Shown here in pieces: positions 27,379-37,284 of a stretch of 64,000 bases of DNA. How positions within the stretch are numbered: position 1 is the first letter of the stretch; each line of letters opens with the position of its first letter. The notes beneath the pieces were generated by a model. It was not told the DNA's origin and searched no databases. It saw nothing but the letters and a program-made list of their open reading frames with translations. Origin of the DNA: Ostreococcus lucimarinus CCE9901 (lineage: Eukaryota > Chlorophyta > Mamiellophyceae > Mamiellales > Bathycoccaceae); assembly GCF_000092065.1 (NCBI RefSeq), contig NC_009359.1:1-64000 (forward strand), read 5' to 3'. Position numbers and translations under genes: made by a program.

Positions 27379-29241
27379 ATGGAACGCATCGCGAGCCTGG
27401 ACGCGACGAACGCGACGAACGCGACGACGACGGAGGCGACTGGCGATGGTGAACGAACGATGGTGATGCTGGTCGATCGATACGCGCCCGAGGACGCGAA
27501 CGCGCTGACGACGCCGACGAAAAAATTGGAGGCGGTGCGAGCGTGGCTCGAACGCGGCGGCGCGCTGTGCGCGAGCGGACCGCCGGGATGCGGGAAGGCG
27601 AGCGCGATCAAGTGCGTGGCGAAAGAGTTTGGATACGAAGTGAGCGAATGGAAAGCGCCGACGCCGACGCTGTGGAGAGAACACGCGCACGCGAGAGGGA
27701 ATGAAAATTATGGGATAGAGTACGCGAGCAAGGTGGACGAGTTCGCGGCGTACGTCGCGCGGGCGACCAAGTACGAACCGTTGTCGTTTTTAAAGCCCAC
27801 GACGAGGGGCGGAAACGGCGCGCGCGGCGCGCGAAATGGAAGTGCGAACGGGACGTCGACGGCGAAAGGAAAGTCGCGAGGCGTGGTGTTGATGGTGCGA
27901 GACATTCCGAGCAGCGACGAGAGCGGACGCGCGCGCGTGCTCGAGGCGATTCGAACGTTAACCACGGCGCGGAACGGACCGCCGTGTGCGGTCGTGCTCA
28001 CGGAAGAAGACGATGGGGGTGGTGGCGGTGGATCGAGCAGTCGAGGAGAGATACTCGCCCGGGACGTGAGAGCGGTGATGGAGCAAGCGGGGGCGACGTG
28101 TATTAATTTCAACGCCACGACGGCGGCGGCGATGACAAAGACGTTGCTGCGCGTGCGCGAGGCTGAGGGATTTGTCATCCCGGATTCGGAAATCGACGCC
28201 ATCGTGCAAGCATCACACGGTGATTTGCGCAGCGCCCTGGGAGCGCTCGAGTTCTGGTGCATGGGAAAGACAAAGCCAGATGCGGCGAAAAAGCCGGCGA
28301 AAAAGGCGCCCAAGCGCAAGCGCGGCGAACCCAAGGAGGCGCCTTCGGAAGCGGCCGTCGCGCGCGCCAAGATGAGCTCCCGCGATCAAGGCCTGGGATT
28401 ATTTCACGCCCTCGGCAAGTTTCTTTACAACAAACGCGAAACCACAGAGGTTATGGAAATTAAAGGCTTTGAAACCATGGACGAATCGTTGCGGCGACCG
28501 CCGGCTCGGTACGATCCCGAGGAAGTCCTCTCGCGCTCTGGCATAGGCGCCGAAACCGCGGTGGGTTTTCTGTTCGAAAACTTTCCAGATTTCATAGATT
28601 CTAGATGCATAGATTGGGTGGCGGCCGGAACGAGATACTTATCGGACGCCGCGATATTGGCTCGAGGAGGCGTTTCGACGTACGGCTTTCGTCGCGGACG
28701 CGAGGACGTGGGCGACGAAGGCGACGGCGCGATCGACCCCAACGTCCTCGGCGAGTACGCCGCCGGTTCGGTGGCGACGCGTGGAGTTTTATTCTCTTCC
28801 AAACGATCCTCCGCGGGCTTTCTCCCCATGCGTGGACCGAGCGCGATGAAAAATGATCGCGCCGCGGCTTCGAACCGCGAGGAAGTCCGCGCCGTCGTCG
28901 CCGCCGCGCACGACGGCGACTTCTCCGTCGGCGGCACGACGACCGCCGCCGCGATCGAGACCCTTCCCGCGTTGCGTTTGATCTCCAGCGCTTCCTCTGC
29001 AGGCGCGGCTTTGGTTCCTTTCCTTCCCGCTCGTTGGCGTTCCGCTCGGGAGGACGACGCCGCGTTTCGCCGTCGCGTCGCCGCCCTCCCTCTTCCCGCC
29101 GCCGCGCCTCTTCCCGCCGCGCTCGCCTCGGGCGTCGCCTTGGCGATCGATCGCGGCGCCAAGGGTGCGCACGCGCCTCCGTTAACCCTGGACGACATCG
29201 ACGATTTAGAGGACGACATCGAGTCCGATTCCGACCCCTGA
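27379..29241 (+). CDS. RAD17: RAD17 checkpoint clamp loader
   Basis: 620 aa. AAA+ ATPase of the RAD17/Rad24 family, which with RFC small subunits loads the 9-1-1 clamp at damaged DNA. LVDRYAPED and a P-loop GPPGCGKAS (67-75) open the protein. It continues with EWKAPTPT, KVDEFAAYVARATKY, a Walker-B-like VVLMVRDIPS, and HGDLRSALGALEF. The family hallmark SSRDQGLGLFHALGKFLYNKR comes next, then ENFPDF and LSDA. In the P-loop the Mg-contacting Thr is Ala74. The C-terminus is long, Ala-rich and ends in a DDIEDDIESDSD acidic tail, as in other RAD17 proteins. Divergent from the SGNH hydrolase gene. Confidence 0.88.
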   Translation: MERIASLDATNATNATTTEATGDGERTMVMLVDRYAPEDANALTTPTKKLEAVRAWLERGGALCASGPPGCGKASAIKCVAKEFGYEVSEWKAPTPTLWREHAHARGNENYGIEYASKVDEFAAYVARATKYEPLSFLKPTTRGGNGARGARNGSANGTSTAKGKSRGVVLMVRDIPSSDESGRARVLEAIRTLTTARNGPPCAVVLTEEDDGGGGGGSSSRGEILARDVRAVMEQAGATCINFNATTAAAMTKTLLRVREAEGFVIPDSEIDAIVQASHGDLRSALGALEFWCMGKTKPDAAKKPAKKAPKRKRGEPKEAPSEAAVARAKMSSRDQGLGLFHALGKFLYNKRETTEVMEIKGFETMDESLRRPPARYDPEEVLSRSGIGAETAVGFLFENFPDFIDSRCIDWVAAGTRYLSDAAILARGGVSTYGFRRGREDVGDEGDGAIDPNVLGEYAAGSVATRGVLFSSKRSSAGFLPMRGPSAMKNDRAAASNREEVRAVVAAAHDGDFSVGGTTTAAAIETLPALRLISSASSAGAALVPFLPARWRSAREDDAAFRRRVAALPLPAAAPLPAALASGVALAIDRGAKGAHAPPLTLDDIDDLEDDIESDSDP

Positions 29242-29391
29242 GCGTCCCGCGAATGCAACCAAAAGATGAAACCAAAGCCGCGCCGCCGCCGACGGTGACG
29301 CGACATCGCGTCGCGTCGCGTCGCGTCTCGTCTCGCCGTCGTCGCGCCCGACGACCGCGCGCGGCTTCGAGGACGCGCGCGCGGATCCGCG

Positions 29392-30663
29392 ATGGAGTTC
29401 AGGCCGTACGTCACGCCCGAGCGCGGCGCGTGCGGCGGCGTCGTCGCGCGCGTCGCGTTGCTGTCGCTCGGCGGCGCGCTCGGATTCATCACCTTCGTGC
29501 TCGCCGCGTACGCGGTGAGCGAGACGCGCGCGATGCGAGACGAGATGGAAGCGAACCGCGCGCACCCGTTCTTAACCCTGGGACGCGTCAAGGCGGGATA
29601 CGCGGGCGCGAGCGCGTATCGAGGCGCGGGATCGTGGCACGATCAAAAGCCCATGCCGAACATCTCGGGGATCTCGGGCGTGAGCGATTTACAAGCCGTG
29701 ACGGGTAATCACGGTAACGTGTACCTGTTCGGCGGAATCGACACCGCGGGAACCGTGCTCGATCGGGTGTTGGAGTACGACGTGATTCGTCAGACGTACG
29801 CCACGAAGCTGCCGCTCGACGACGCGCGGGCGCGCTTCGGCGCGGGCGCGCTCACGAGTGCTTCGACGGGACTCGTCGATCGAATCGTCGTCGCGGGCGG
29901 CGTCGATTCGACTCAAAACGCGATTAAAACGGCCGAGTATTACGATCTCTCTACTGGTCGTTCCGCGGCGCCGGGCCTGAGCTACGATCACATGGACGGT
30001 TGCATGGCGAGCACCGGCGACGCCGTCTACATGATGGGCGGCTGGAGAGCGGTTGGATACGATTGGTTCAGCGTTTCTAAGGTTGAAAAGCTCACCCGTA
30101 CTGGCACCGCGTGGGAAACTATGGCCGACATGCCCTCCCCACGCGGTGACTGCGCCGCCGCTGGTTTGAAAGGCAAGGTGTACGTCGCCGGCGGCTACGA
30201 CGACGCGACTTTCAACCACACCGTGGGTTTCAAAAAGAATCTCTACATGTACGACCCCGCCACGAATACGTGGACGGAAAAGGCACCGATGAAACACGAA
30301 CGCGGCGATCTTCAACTCGTGGCGCTTGACGACACTCTGCTCGCCATCGGCGGGGAAATCAAGCAAGCCCGACCCGACGGTTCGCACGCGAACATTGTCG
30401 CGTCGCACTACGTCGAGGAATACTTTCCCGAAAAGGATCAATGGGAAGAGCGTGCGTACATCGGTAACGCGCGATTCCGATTCGGCGCGGCAAAGTCCGA
30501 CTGGGGCACGCACGTCTTTGGCGGTTCTCCAGTGTGCCTCGACCCGGTGAACGCCAATGTGTACACCTATTGCGACGGCTTGCAAATGAGCAGTCACGAA
30601 GTCTACTTTGAACTCTCTCATCCGGACGTGTGGGTCAACTACGACGCCGCGCACGAGTTCTAA
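29392..30663 (+). CDS. Kelch-repeat type II membrane protein
   Basis: 423 aa. A short N-terminal tail is followed by one membrane segment (about residues 19-41, VARVALLSLGGALGFITFV). About five to six kelch blades follow, recognisable from VYLFGGID, RIVVAGGVDS, VYMMGGW, VYVAGGYDD, TLLAIGGE and THVFGG. Each pairs with a downstream aromatic such as YDV, YDL or YDPATNTW. The kelch propeller is therefore predicted outside or in the lumen. Partner unknown. It follows RAD17 on the same strand with 150 bp between them. Confidence 0.85.
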   Translation: MEFRPYVTPERGACGGVVARVALLSLGGALGFITFVLAAYAVSETRAMRDEMEANRAHPFLTLGRVKAGYAGASAYRGAGSWHDQKPMPNISGISGVSDLQAVTGNHGNVYLFGGIDTAGTVLDRVLEYDVIRQTYATKLPLDDARARFGAGALTSASTGLVDRIVVAGGVDSTQNAIKTAEYYDLSTGRSAAPGLSYDHMDGCMASTGDAVYMMGGWRAVGYDWFSVSKVEKLTRTGTAWETMADMPSPRGDCAAAGLKGKVYVAGGYDDATFNHTVGFKKNLYMYDPATNTWTEKAPMKHERGDLQLVALDDTLLAIGGEIKQARPDGSHANIVASHYVEEYFPEKDQWEERAYIGNARFRFGAAKSDWGTHVFGGSPVCLDPVNANVYTYCDGLQMSSHEVYFELSHPDVWVNYDAAHEF

Positions 30664-30902
30664 GAGCTGATTAATTTAAACGATCGGCGAGCACTTGTTT
30701 GTTTTCCTCGTCCGCGCATGGCTCGGCGGCGAGGTGTTGTCTCTTTGGCGTAGACTAGATAGAGATCAACCTTTTTGCACTTCTTTTTTCCCGGCGTCGC
30801 GGTTTCCGCGGCGCGGGATTGTTTCTTTGGCAGTAGATGATACTAGACAGAAACAACTTCTTTAATCTTCCTACATACTTACGAGCTACTCACTAATATC
30901 TA

Positions 30903-32909
30903 TCACGCCGATTCCGCGTACACGACGTACGGCATCGTCCCGAGCGTCACCGGCGACGTCGTCGAATCTCCGACGGCGCCGCGAACGGTGCCCAAACCGA
31001 GATTGTACGTCCCCGCTTTTAACGCGGGAGCGACGCACACGATGCCCGCATCGGCGTTTGCATCCGTGGTCACGAGCGGGGTCCATCCATTGACGACGAT
31101 GGACCCGAAACGACACGACGTCATCGACGTCGCCGCGACGCTATTCCCCAAAGTGAAAACCACACGAGTGCCGCCGTACGTCGGTCCAAGATGCGGCGCT
31201 ATGGAGTGCTGGTACACGAGCGTATTTCCCATGAAGGAATACTTCGGCCCGCTCGCTACGGCGGCTAGACTACTCCCCGCGACGATCACTTGCACGGACG
31301 ACGACACCGTTCCCACGTACGGGGTCTCGCACGCGATGAGCGCGGACGAGACGAACGAGCCGAGCGAAGAGCCGCTCTTGTCCACGCCGAACGAACATCG
31401 CGGCACCGCGCCGTCGCCGGCGCGGACTGTTTCGTGGAAGTTATTCCCCGTGACCCACACCACGGCACCGCCTTCGGATGGACCGCGCGCAGGCGAGACC
31501 GAGGACGTCGTCGGCGTCGCGGTAATCTTCAAAACGACGTCGCTGTCGTGCGGTCGCGACGTCGGCAAATCCCGACCGTGGTAACTCATCATCACCGTCA
31601 CGAATCCCGTGGCGAGCTGATTGTCGTGCAAACACGCGCTGCTCGTACTCGTCGCGGTCTCACCCACACCTTGAGTGACGCAGAGCAAGGATAACGAAAA
31701 CGTCGGATACGGGTCCGCACTCCACGAATACGTCGTCGGAAGCGTACCGCTTTCGCTCGCGGATACCACGCCGTAAAATTCATCGACGACGTCCAAAGTC
31801 GCCCCGGCGCTCTTCTTACCCGAGTTCATCGACGGTACCGCGGCCACCCAAACATCTTTCGACGTCGCGGGCGCCATCGCGGGCGCGATGACTGTGATCG
31901 TGTACGCGTTACTCGCCGAAGCCGCGACGCTAATCGCGCCAAAGCGCACGTACGGCGCTCCGTCGTCCGTAAACATGGCGCCTAAAATCCCCGCCACGGT
32001 GACGTCGACCCCGATCCCCCCAGTCACGTGCGTCGCGTTCTTATCCTTGCTCGTGATCGCGAGCGCGTCCAAATTAATTCGTTCTACGAGCGCCACTCGA
32101 CTCTCTCCGAAGCTGTACATGGACGCCTCCTCCGCGCTCGTCGACGGCGCCGCGAATCGCGGCACTTCGCACATCACGAGCGCGCTCGACACGTACACGC
32201 CCATGCCGGCGTAAGAAACCTCGAACCCTCCGCTCGTCGCCCCTCGCCACTCGCACTCGCGCGCGCGCCCGACGATGTCCGGACTCCCGTCTTTCGGCAG
32301 CGCGTTTCGTCCCGTCAGCCTCGACACGTCGCCCTCCGTCGCCACGTGCGGCGACGACCTCGTCAGCACGCCGTTCATCTCGCGAACAAAGTTCACCACG
32401 CTCGACATTCCGAGCTCGTGAAACAGCACCGCGTCGACGCCACCGTTCGAGCTCAACCCCAACGCGACGAATCCCTCGCGTCCGCTCGGCGTATCGCACC
32501 GCACTCCCGTCGTTCCCGCGATGACGCTCGCGTCGTACGACTCCCCCGGCGACCCCCCGAACACGCATCGCAGCTGTCCCGGCACGCTCGCCGCCGCCGA
32601 GCTCCCGGGCGGAAAGTTCAACCCGAACACATCCACCCCTCCCGTCGTTCCGAGCGACGTCGTCGTCGACGGCACGCCCACCGCCAGCAAACCGACGTCC
32701 GACGCGTGCGTGTATCCTCGCGCGCCGCGTCCTCGCGCGCGCCACCACGCCGCGCACGCCGCGACCGCGCGCGCGTCGAAGCGCCGTCGCGCGCGCGTCC
32801 GCGTCGTCGTCCTCGCCTTCGCTCGCCTCGACCGTCGCGCGTCGTCGACGCGATCGCGCGTCGCGCGCGCGCGTTCGCGCGTCGCCCGCGACCGTTCGTC
32901 CCGCGGCAT
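30903..32909 (-). CDS. IPT/TIG-domain protein
   Basis: 668 aa from the ATG at 32909; upstream frame stays open but is low-complexity Arg/Ala/Asp and runs into the promoter of the divergent CRAL-TRIO gene. An Arg-rich N-terminus with a short hydrophobic patch (AVAACAAWW) precedes several Ig-like IPT/TIG modules. They show the pattern SPARGPSEGGAVVWVTGNNF and HLGPTYGGTRVVFTLG, each with paired Cys such as RCSFG ... IACETP and CRFG ... IVCVAP. Such arrays occur in cell-surface or secreted proteins. There is no clear C-terminal anchor, so it may be secreted or a fragment of a larger surface family. Confidence 0.7.
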   Translation of the reverse strand: MPRDERSRATRERARATRDRVDDARRSRRAKARTTTRTRARRRFDARAVAACAAWWRARGRGARGYTHASDVGLLAVGVPSTTTSLGTTGGVDVFGLNFPPGSSAAASVPGQLRCVFGGSPGESYDASVIAGTTGVRCDTPSGREGFVALGLSSNGGVDAVLFHELGMSSVVNFVREMNGVLTRSSPHVATEGDVSRLTGRNALPKDGSPDIVGRARECEWRGATSGGFEVSYAGMGVYVSSALVMCEVPRFAAPSTSAEEASMYSFGESRVALVERINLDALAITSKDKNATHVTGGIGVDVTVAGILGAMFTDDGAPYVRFGAISVAASASNAYTITVIAPAMAPATSKDVWVAAVPSMNSGKKSAGATLDVVDEFYGVVSASESGTLPTTYSWSADPYPTFSLSLLCVTQGVGETATSTSSACLHDNQLATGFVTVMMSYHGRDLPTSRPHDSDVVLKITATPTTSSVSPARGPSEGGAVVWVTGNNFHETVRAGDGAVPRCSFGVDKSGSSLGSFVSSALIACETPYVGTVSSSVQVIVAGSSLAAVASGPKYSFMGNTLVYQHSIAPHLGPTYGGTRVVFTLGNSVAATSMTSCRFGSIVVNGWTPLVTTDANADAGIVCVAPALKAGTYNLGLGTVRGAVGDSTTSPVTLGTMPYVVYAESA

Positions 32910-33401
32910 CGAATCGAATCGAATCGCGCGCGCGTCGTCGTCGTCGCGTCGCGCGTCGTCACCGCGCGCCGTCTCGCGCGTCCGACGCGCGTCGCCGCAT
33001 CGCGCGCGCGCCTCGCGATCGCCGCGGTCGCCGGTCGCGCGCGCGTCCGTGTGCGGGCGCGGCGCCGCGACGTCGCGCGCGAACCGATCGATCGATCGAT
33101 CGATCGATCTCGATCGCGATCGACGCGTCGTCGATCGCGGGTTCGATTCGATCGACGACGCGTCGATCGCGATGGGTTCGATTCGAGCGATCGACGCGCG
33201 CGCGCGATGCCTCGCGATCGCGCGCGATCGCGATCGCGATCGACAGACGACGACGCGACGGACGCGTCGGCGCGAACGACGCGCGACTCGCGCGCGAGGC
33301 ATCGCGCGGGCGATCGCGGCGATCGACGCGGCGCGCGACGCGGCGCGCGACGCGCGGGGACACCGTGAATCGATAATCATCCACGTGTTCGCATCTTGCG
33401 G
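32910..33401. other. Divergent promoter region, palindrome-rich low-complexity DNA
   Basis: 492 bp between the IPT/TIG and CRAL-TRIO start codons. It is dense in TCGA, GATC and GCGC words and contains (GATC)6. Several long ORFs cross it on both strands, but they are Arg/Asp/Ser strings from repeats and have no domain, so no gene is called. Confidence 0.7.
33086..33109. repeat. (GATC)6 tandem repeat
   Basis: Six perfect GATC units, followed by further CGATCG and GATTCGATTC words to about 33235. It lies in the divergent promoter of the IPT/TIG and CRAL-TRIO genes. Confidence 0.9.
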
Positions 33402-33595
33402 ATGAGCGCGTCCGTGGCGTCGCCGGAGACGGCGAAGAAACAGCGAGAGGAAGACGCGCAGGCGTTGAAGCGCGCGATGGACGCGGTGGCGAACCCGACG
33501 CGAGTGGAGGCGACGACGGAGACGACGGAGACGACGGAGACGACGGAGACGACGACGAAGGACGCGAGCGAAGAGGCGAAAGAGGACGCGGTGGA

Positions 33596-33633
<38 letters not shown>

Positions 33634-34229
33634 ATGAAACGGAACGACCGCAACAGACGGCGACGGACGAGGACTACGCGCGATTGGATGCGTATTTGAG
33701 TACCGGGTTCGGTTTGGTGCACGCCGACGGGAAAGACGGCGAGGGGCGAACGGTGGTGACGGTGAACGCGACGCGGATTCCGGGCTGGGCCGGCAGCGCG
33801 GATCGCGATAACTCGATGAATCTCATCATCAATACGCTCGAACGCGTGGCGGCGGCTGGGGAGTACGTCGTCGTGGTGTATTTCGGCGACGACGACCGAT
33901 CGAAGGGCGTCGTGCCGACACACTCGCTCAACTGGCTCGGCGACCTCCACGACAAGTTGGCGTACGCGGTGCGGAAAAACGTGCAAAGAATTGTCTTCGT
34001 GAACGCGACGTGGATCATGAGCAGCATCATCTCGTTGACGATGACGTTCGCCACGTCAAAGGCGAGCAAGAAATTCGCGTGGACCAAATCCCTGGACGAC
34101 ATGGACAAGGACACGGGATACAACGTCCACCAAGCGATGTGCGGCGAAAAGTTTCTTGCCTCGGTCGGTAGAAAAGTCGTGTACGCCGAATCCGAAGCCG
34201 CCGCGCCCGCGCCCGCCGCATCGTCGTAA
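33402..34229 (+). CDS. Divergent CRAL-TRIO (Sec14-like) domain protein
   Basis: 275 aa from the ATG at 33402. The N-terminal ~85 residues are disordered, with an ETT repeat and a 12-Thr run encoded by a long ACG repeat. A CRAL-TRIO_2/BCH-like domain follows: YVVVVYFGDDDR, SLNWLGDLHDKLAYAVRKN, and QRIVFVNATWIM. These domains bind lipids or small GTPases in BNIP2 and Cdc42GAP proteins. No additional domain is present, so the lipid/GTPase partner is unknown. Ala/Pro-rich C-terminus. Confidence 0.75.
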
Positions 34230-34347
34230 ATAGTAGTCGAATTTTAATCGAATGCAAGAGTTGATACTCGTCCACGTCGCGCGCGGCGTTTCGATTTCTC
34301 ATATGAATGGGATTTTATTAATCAATTACGTACGTTAAGGAGGGGTA

Positions 34348-35340
34348 TTACTTCTTCACCGCCTTCAACACGGCGGAGAAATCTTCGTCGTCGCATCCAT
34401 CGCGTCTCGCGCGCTTGTACAACTCGTTCGCCGCGGCGGCGACGGGCATCTCTTGGGCGAGCTCGTCGGCCAACGCGATGGCCAATCGCATATCCTTTTG
34501 CTGGTGCTTGAGCGGGAACGCCGGAGCGAATTTCCCGGCGTTCATCGACGGACCTTTGAGAGCGAACATCGGCGACGCGATGGCGCCCAAAGAGATCACT
34601 TGAAGCAAAGTGTCCGGATCCAAGTCGCACTTTTCCGAAAGCGTCAAGCCTTCGGCGAAGGCGCCCATCATGCTTCCCATGATCATGTTCACCACGAGCT
34701 TCATCTTCGCCCCTTGACCGACTTCGCCCAGGAAGAAATGCGCTTTGCCCATGGTTTCCAGCGGCGCCTGGCACCTTCCGTACAGCGCTTCATCCCCGGC
34801 GCACAAAAAGATGAGCGCGCCGTCCTCGGCGGGTTTCTTCGACCCGCTCACCGGCGCCTCCAAAAATTCCGCCCCCGTCGATCGCACGATCGCCGCAATC
34901 TCGCTCGACGTCTTCGCATCGACCGTGGACACGTCCACGTATCCCTTTCCAGCGCTCAATCCATCCTTCGCCGCGCGCGCCACCGCCAGCGCCGCCTCCG
35001 GCGTGCTCACCATGACGAACGTCACCTCCGCCGCCGCGCACGCCTCGCTCGCGCTCTTCGCCTCGCGCGCGCCCGCCTCGACCACCGGCGCCGTCGCCGC
35101 GCTCGTGCGATTCCACACGATCACCTCGTGTCCCGCGTTCAACAGGTTCTTCGCCATGGGCACGCCCATGATCCCGCATCCCAGAAACGCGATCTTCATC
35201 GCCTTCGTCGACGCGTTCGCGACGCGCGGAGACGCGCGGTTCGCGACGACGCGCGATCGATCGAGCGCGCGTCCGCGCGCGTTCGACGACGCGTTCGAGT
35301 GTGCGCTCGAGTGTGTGCGCGCACCGAGGGCGCACGACAT
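34348..35340 (-). CDS. GLYR: Glyoxylate/succinic semialdehyde reductase (GLYR), targeted form
   Basis: 330 aa. The first 47 residues look like an organelle transit peptide, then the core starts at MKIAFLGCGIMG. The NADPH-binding motif is G54-x-G56-x2-G59, with WNRTS after beta-2 consistent with NADP use. The substrate-binding box is EAPVSGSKKPAEDG (161-174), and the catalytic Lys is K214 in GAKMKLVVN. It belongs to the beta-hydroxyacid dehydrogenase family and reduces glyoxylate and succinic semialdehyde. These are products of photorespiration and the GABA shunt. The targeting peptide suggests the plastid/mitochondrial GLYR2 type. Confidence 0.9.
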   Translation of the reverse strand: MSCALGARTHSSAHSNASSNARGRALDRSRVVANRASPRVANASTKAMKIAFLGCGIMGVPMAKNLLNAGHEVIVWNRTSAATAPVVEAGAREAKSASEACAAAEVTFVMVSTPEAALAVARAAKDGLSAGKGYVDVSTVDAKTSSEIAAIVRSTGAEFLEAPVSGSKKPAEDGALIFLCAGDEALYGRCQAPLETMGKAHFFLGEVGQGAKMKLVVNMIMGSMMGAFAEGLTLSEKCDLDPDTLLQVISLGAIASPMFALKGPSMNAGKFAPAFPLKHQQKDMRLAIALADELAQEMPVAAAANELYKRARRDGCDDEDFSAVLKAVKK

Positions 35341-35472
35341 AGTCTGCGGGACGGCGTCCGCGTCCGCCCTCTCGCCGTCGCGTCGTCGTCGACGATGACG
35401 GCGCGCGACGCCGCGATTCGAAACCGCGATGCGTTGAATCGCTCACGCGCGTGATGCGTTACATCTACATCG

Positions 35473-35829
35473 CTAACGCGCCGACCCCTCGAGCTCGTCT
35501 CGCAGGCGCATCTCCAACTCGCGCTTGGCGGCGAGAATCTTCGACACCTCGGAGACCGCGGCGCGGAGCTGGCTCTCGAGCATGGACTTGGCCGTGCGCT
35601 CCGTCGCGAGGTCGCGCTCGAGCTCGGCGACGCGAGCCCTGAGCGCGGAGAGCTCGTCGGGGGCGTCGTCCTTGGACGGACCGGGCATGCCGCCGGTGTA
35701 CGCGCGGGGTGAAGACGCGCGCGCGCCGGCGCGCGCGCTCGATGACGTGGACGCGGCTGTCGACCGACGCGCTCGGTGCGCGTCGGCGCGCGCGGGATTG
35801 GGAGCGAGGGCGACGGAAGACGCGAGCAT
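35473..35829 (-). CDS. Small coiled-coil protein, unknown
   Basis: 118 aa. The N-terminal ~45 residues are Ala/Arg/Ser-rich, like a transit peptide. A single long coiled coil fills residues 58-115 (DELSALRARVAELERDLATE onward), with regular Leu heptads. A Met at residue 48 (MPGPSKDD) could be the real start, giving a 71-aa coiled coil. I recognise no family. The dense heptad pattern on one strand only is the main support that it is a gene. Confidence 0.5.
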   Translation of the reverse strand: MLASSVALAPNPARADAHRARRSTAASTSSSARAGARASSPRAYTGGMPGPSKDDAPDELSALRARVAELERDLATERTAKSMLESQLRAAVSEVSKILAAKRELEMRLRDELEGSAR

Positions 35830-35931
35830 GGCGACGCGCGGCGCGCGCTTCGCGCAGTGCGGCGCGCGGGTCGGTTGACGCGGTTTTTTGTTTTTCGTTT
35901 ATACAACATCGTTAGGCGATGATCGCGCGGA

Positions 35932-37020
35932 TTACCTGTTTTCGCTGTAAATCTTGGCACCTTCGGTGGTGAAGTCGGCGTTTTTGAAGTTGAACGTGCG
36001 CACTTTGTGCTTGGCGCCGCCGTAGTTGAGGACGCCGTCGGACACGCCCGTGCCTTCGTATTGTAATAAGCGATCCCACTCTTCAGTTTGCTTGCCGTAA
36101 CGGAACAGAGCGAGAGTGCTCGGGAAGTGCGTGTCGTCGCACACGTTGGCTTCGGCTTGCGCGGACGCCAGCGCTTCGGCTTCATCGCTCGATTGTAAGA
36201 GCGCGCGGCGTCTGCCCGGCGCGTCGAAGCAGGTGCTAATCTTCAAGCAGCGGGGAGCGCTCTGCAAGTGCACGGAAATGCGCGAGCCACCGATCAAGGG
36301 TTCGTGGATGAACGCACCCTGCTGATCGGCCAAGTAGCCCCAGCCCTTCTCCGCGCGCTTTTGCCACGCGTGCGTCGCGCTCTCGCTCGCGAGCTCAAAC
36401 GACTGCGCGGCGAGTTCGTCTTTGCAGTCGTCATCCGAGTACAACATTAACCCACTCAAGTCCCACTGGTTGTGCGTCTTACTCGGTGACTCGCTCCCCT
36501 TCAGCGATTCTAATCGCCACCAGTCACCCAATCGCCCCGCCTCCTCGTCTGCCTCGTCTTCGCCGTCCATCAACTCCACCGTAGGTCGTCCCGTCTTCGG
36601 ATCCTTCTTCACGTTGTTGAATTGATGTCTCTCCGTCGGTGAAGACAGCGCGAACTTCGTCACCGCGTCTCGCGTCGCCGGATTTACCATCGTGTACACC
36701 AACAACGCCATGCTTGCGATCAACAAGATCGAACTCGCGAGATTACACCGGCAAAACACATTCGTCGAGTTGGCGTTTTGCTTCGCCTCCTCCGAGGAGT
36801 CGAATATATCATCCACGAGATCGCTCTCGTCCGCGTCGACGCCAGGTCCGATCTCCACATCTTTCTGTTGTTCGTACGCACCCACGGCGTGCGCGGGCGG
36901 GGCGTCAGGGCCGAGAGACGCGAGTAATCGCGCCTTATCGTCATCCTCCAATCCTCCGTCGTCGTCGACGAAACCGCCCTCGTCGTCGTCGTCCACGGTG
37001 AATTGCGCGCGTTTAGACAT
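35932..37020 (-). CDS. Single-pass membrane protein, unknown
   Basis: 362 aa. An acidic N-terminal cytosolic region (about 90 residues, many Asp/Glu) is followed by one membrane segment at about 93-112 (LASSILLIASMALLVYTMV). The ~250-residue domain after it contains several Cys and Trp residues (DWWRLESLKG, YSDDDCKDEL, CLKISTCFDAP, VCDDTHFP). Paired Cys suggest a lumenal or extracellular, disulphide-bonded domain. No known family recognised. It is second in a run of three minus-strand genes. Confidence 0.7.
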   Translation of the reverse strand: MSKRAQFTVDDDDEGGFVDDDGGLEDDDKARLLASLGPDAPPAHAVGAYEQQKDVEIGPGVDADESDLVDDIFDSSEEAKQNANSTNVFCRCNLASSILLIASMALLVYTMVNPATRDAVTKFALSSPTERHQFNNVKKDPKTGRPTVELMDGEDEADEEAGRLGDWWRLESLKGSESPSKTHNQWDLSGLMLYSDDDCKDELAAQSFELASESATHAWQKRAEKGWGYLADQQGAFIHEPLIGGSRISVHLQSAPRCLKISTCFDAPGRRRALLQSSDEAEALASAQAEANVCDDTHFPSTLALFRYGKQTEEWDRLLQYEGTGVSDGVLNYGGAKHKVRTFNFKNADFTTEGAKIYSENR

Positions 37021-37284
37021 CGGCCTCGCGTGCGCGAAAGTAGTTTCTTCTCAACCGTCCGTTCGAGCGTCCGCGTGTCGCTCGCACGCGTCAACGTCTG
37101 CGGCGAGATCGCGGTCCGATGCGATCCACACGAGGTGGCGCCGAGACTCGCGGCGCGTTGACAGAGGCGGACGCGGCGTCGATCGTCGAGGCGGAACGCG
37201 GCGGCGGGGATTACCGTGAAGTAATGACGGTAAAGTAATGAAAAATAATCAATAATGACAACACGGAGAGAACGACGCGCGCAC

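Noticed and set aside
32910-33986. Upstream part of the IPT/TIG frame as coding
   Set aside because: Low-complexity Arg/Asp/Ser from GATC repeats, and its distal part lies over the CRAL-TRIO gene on the other strand.
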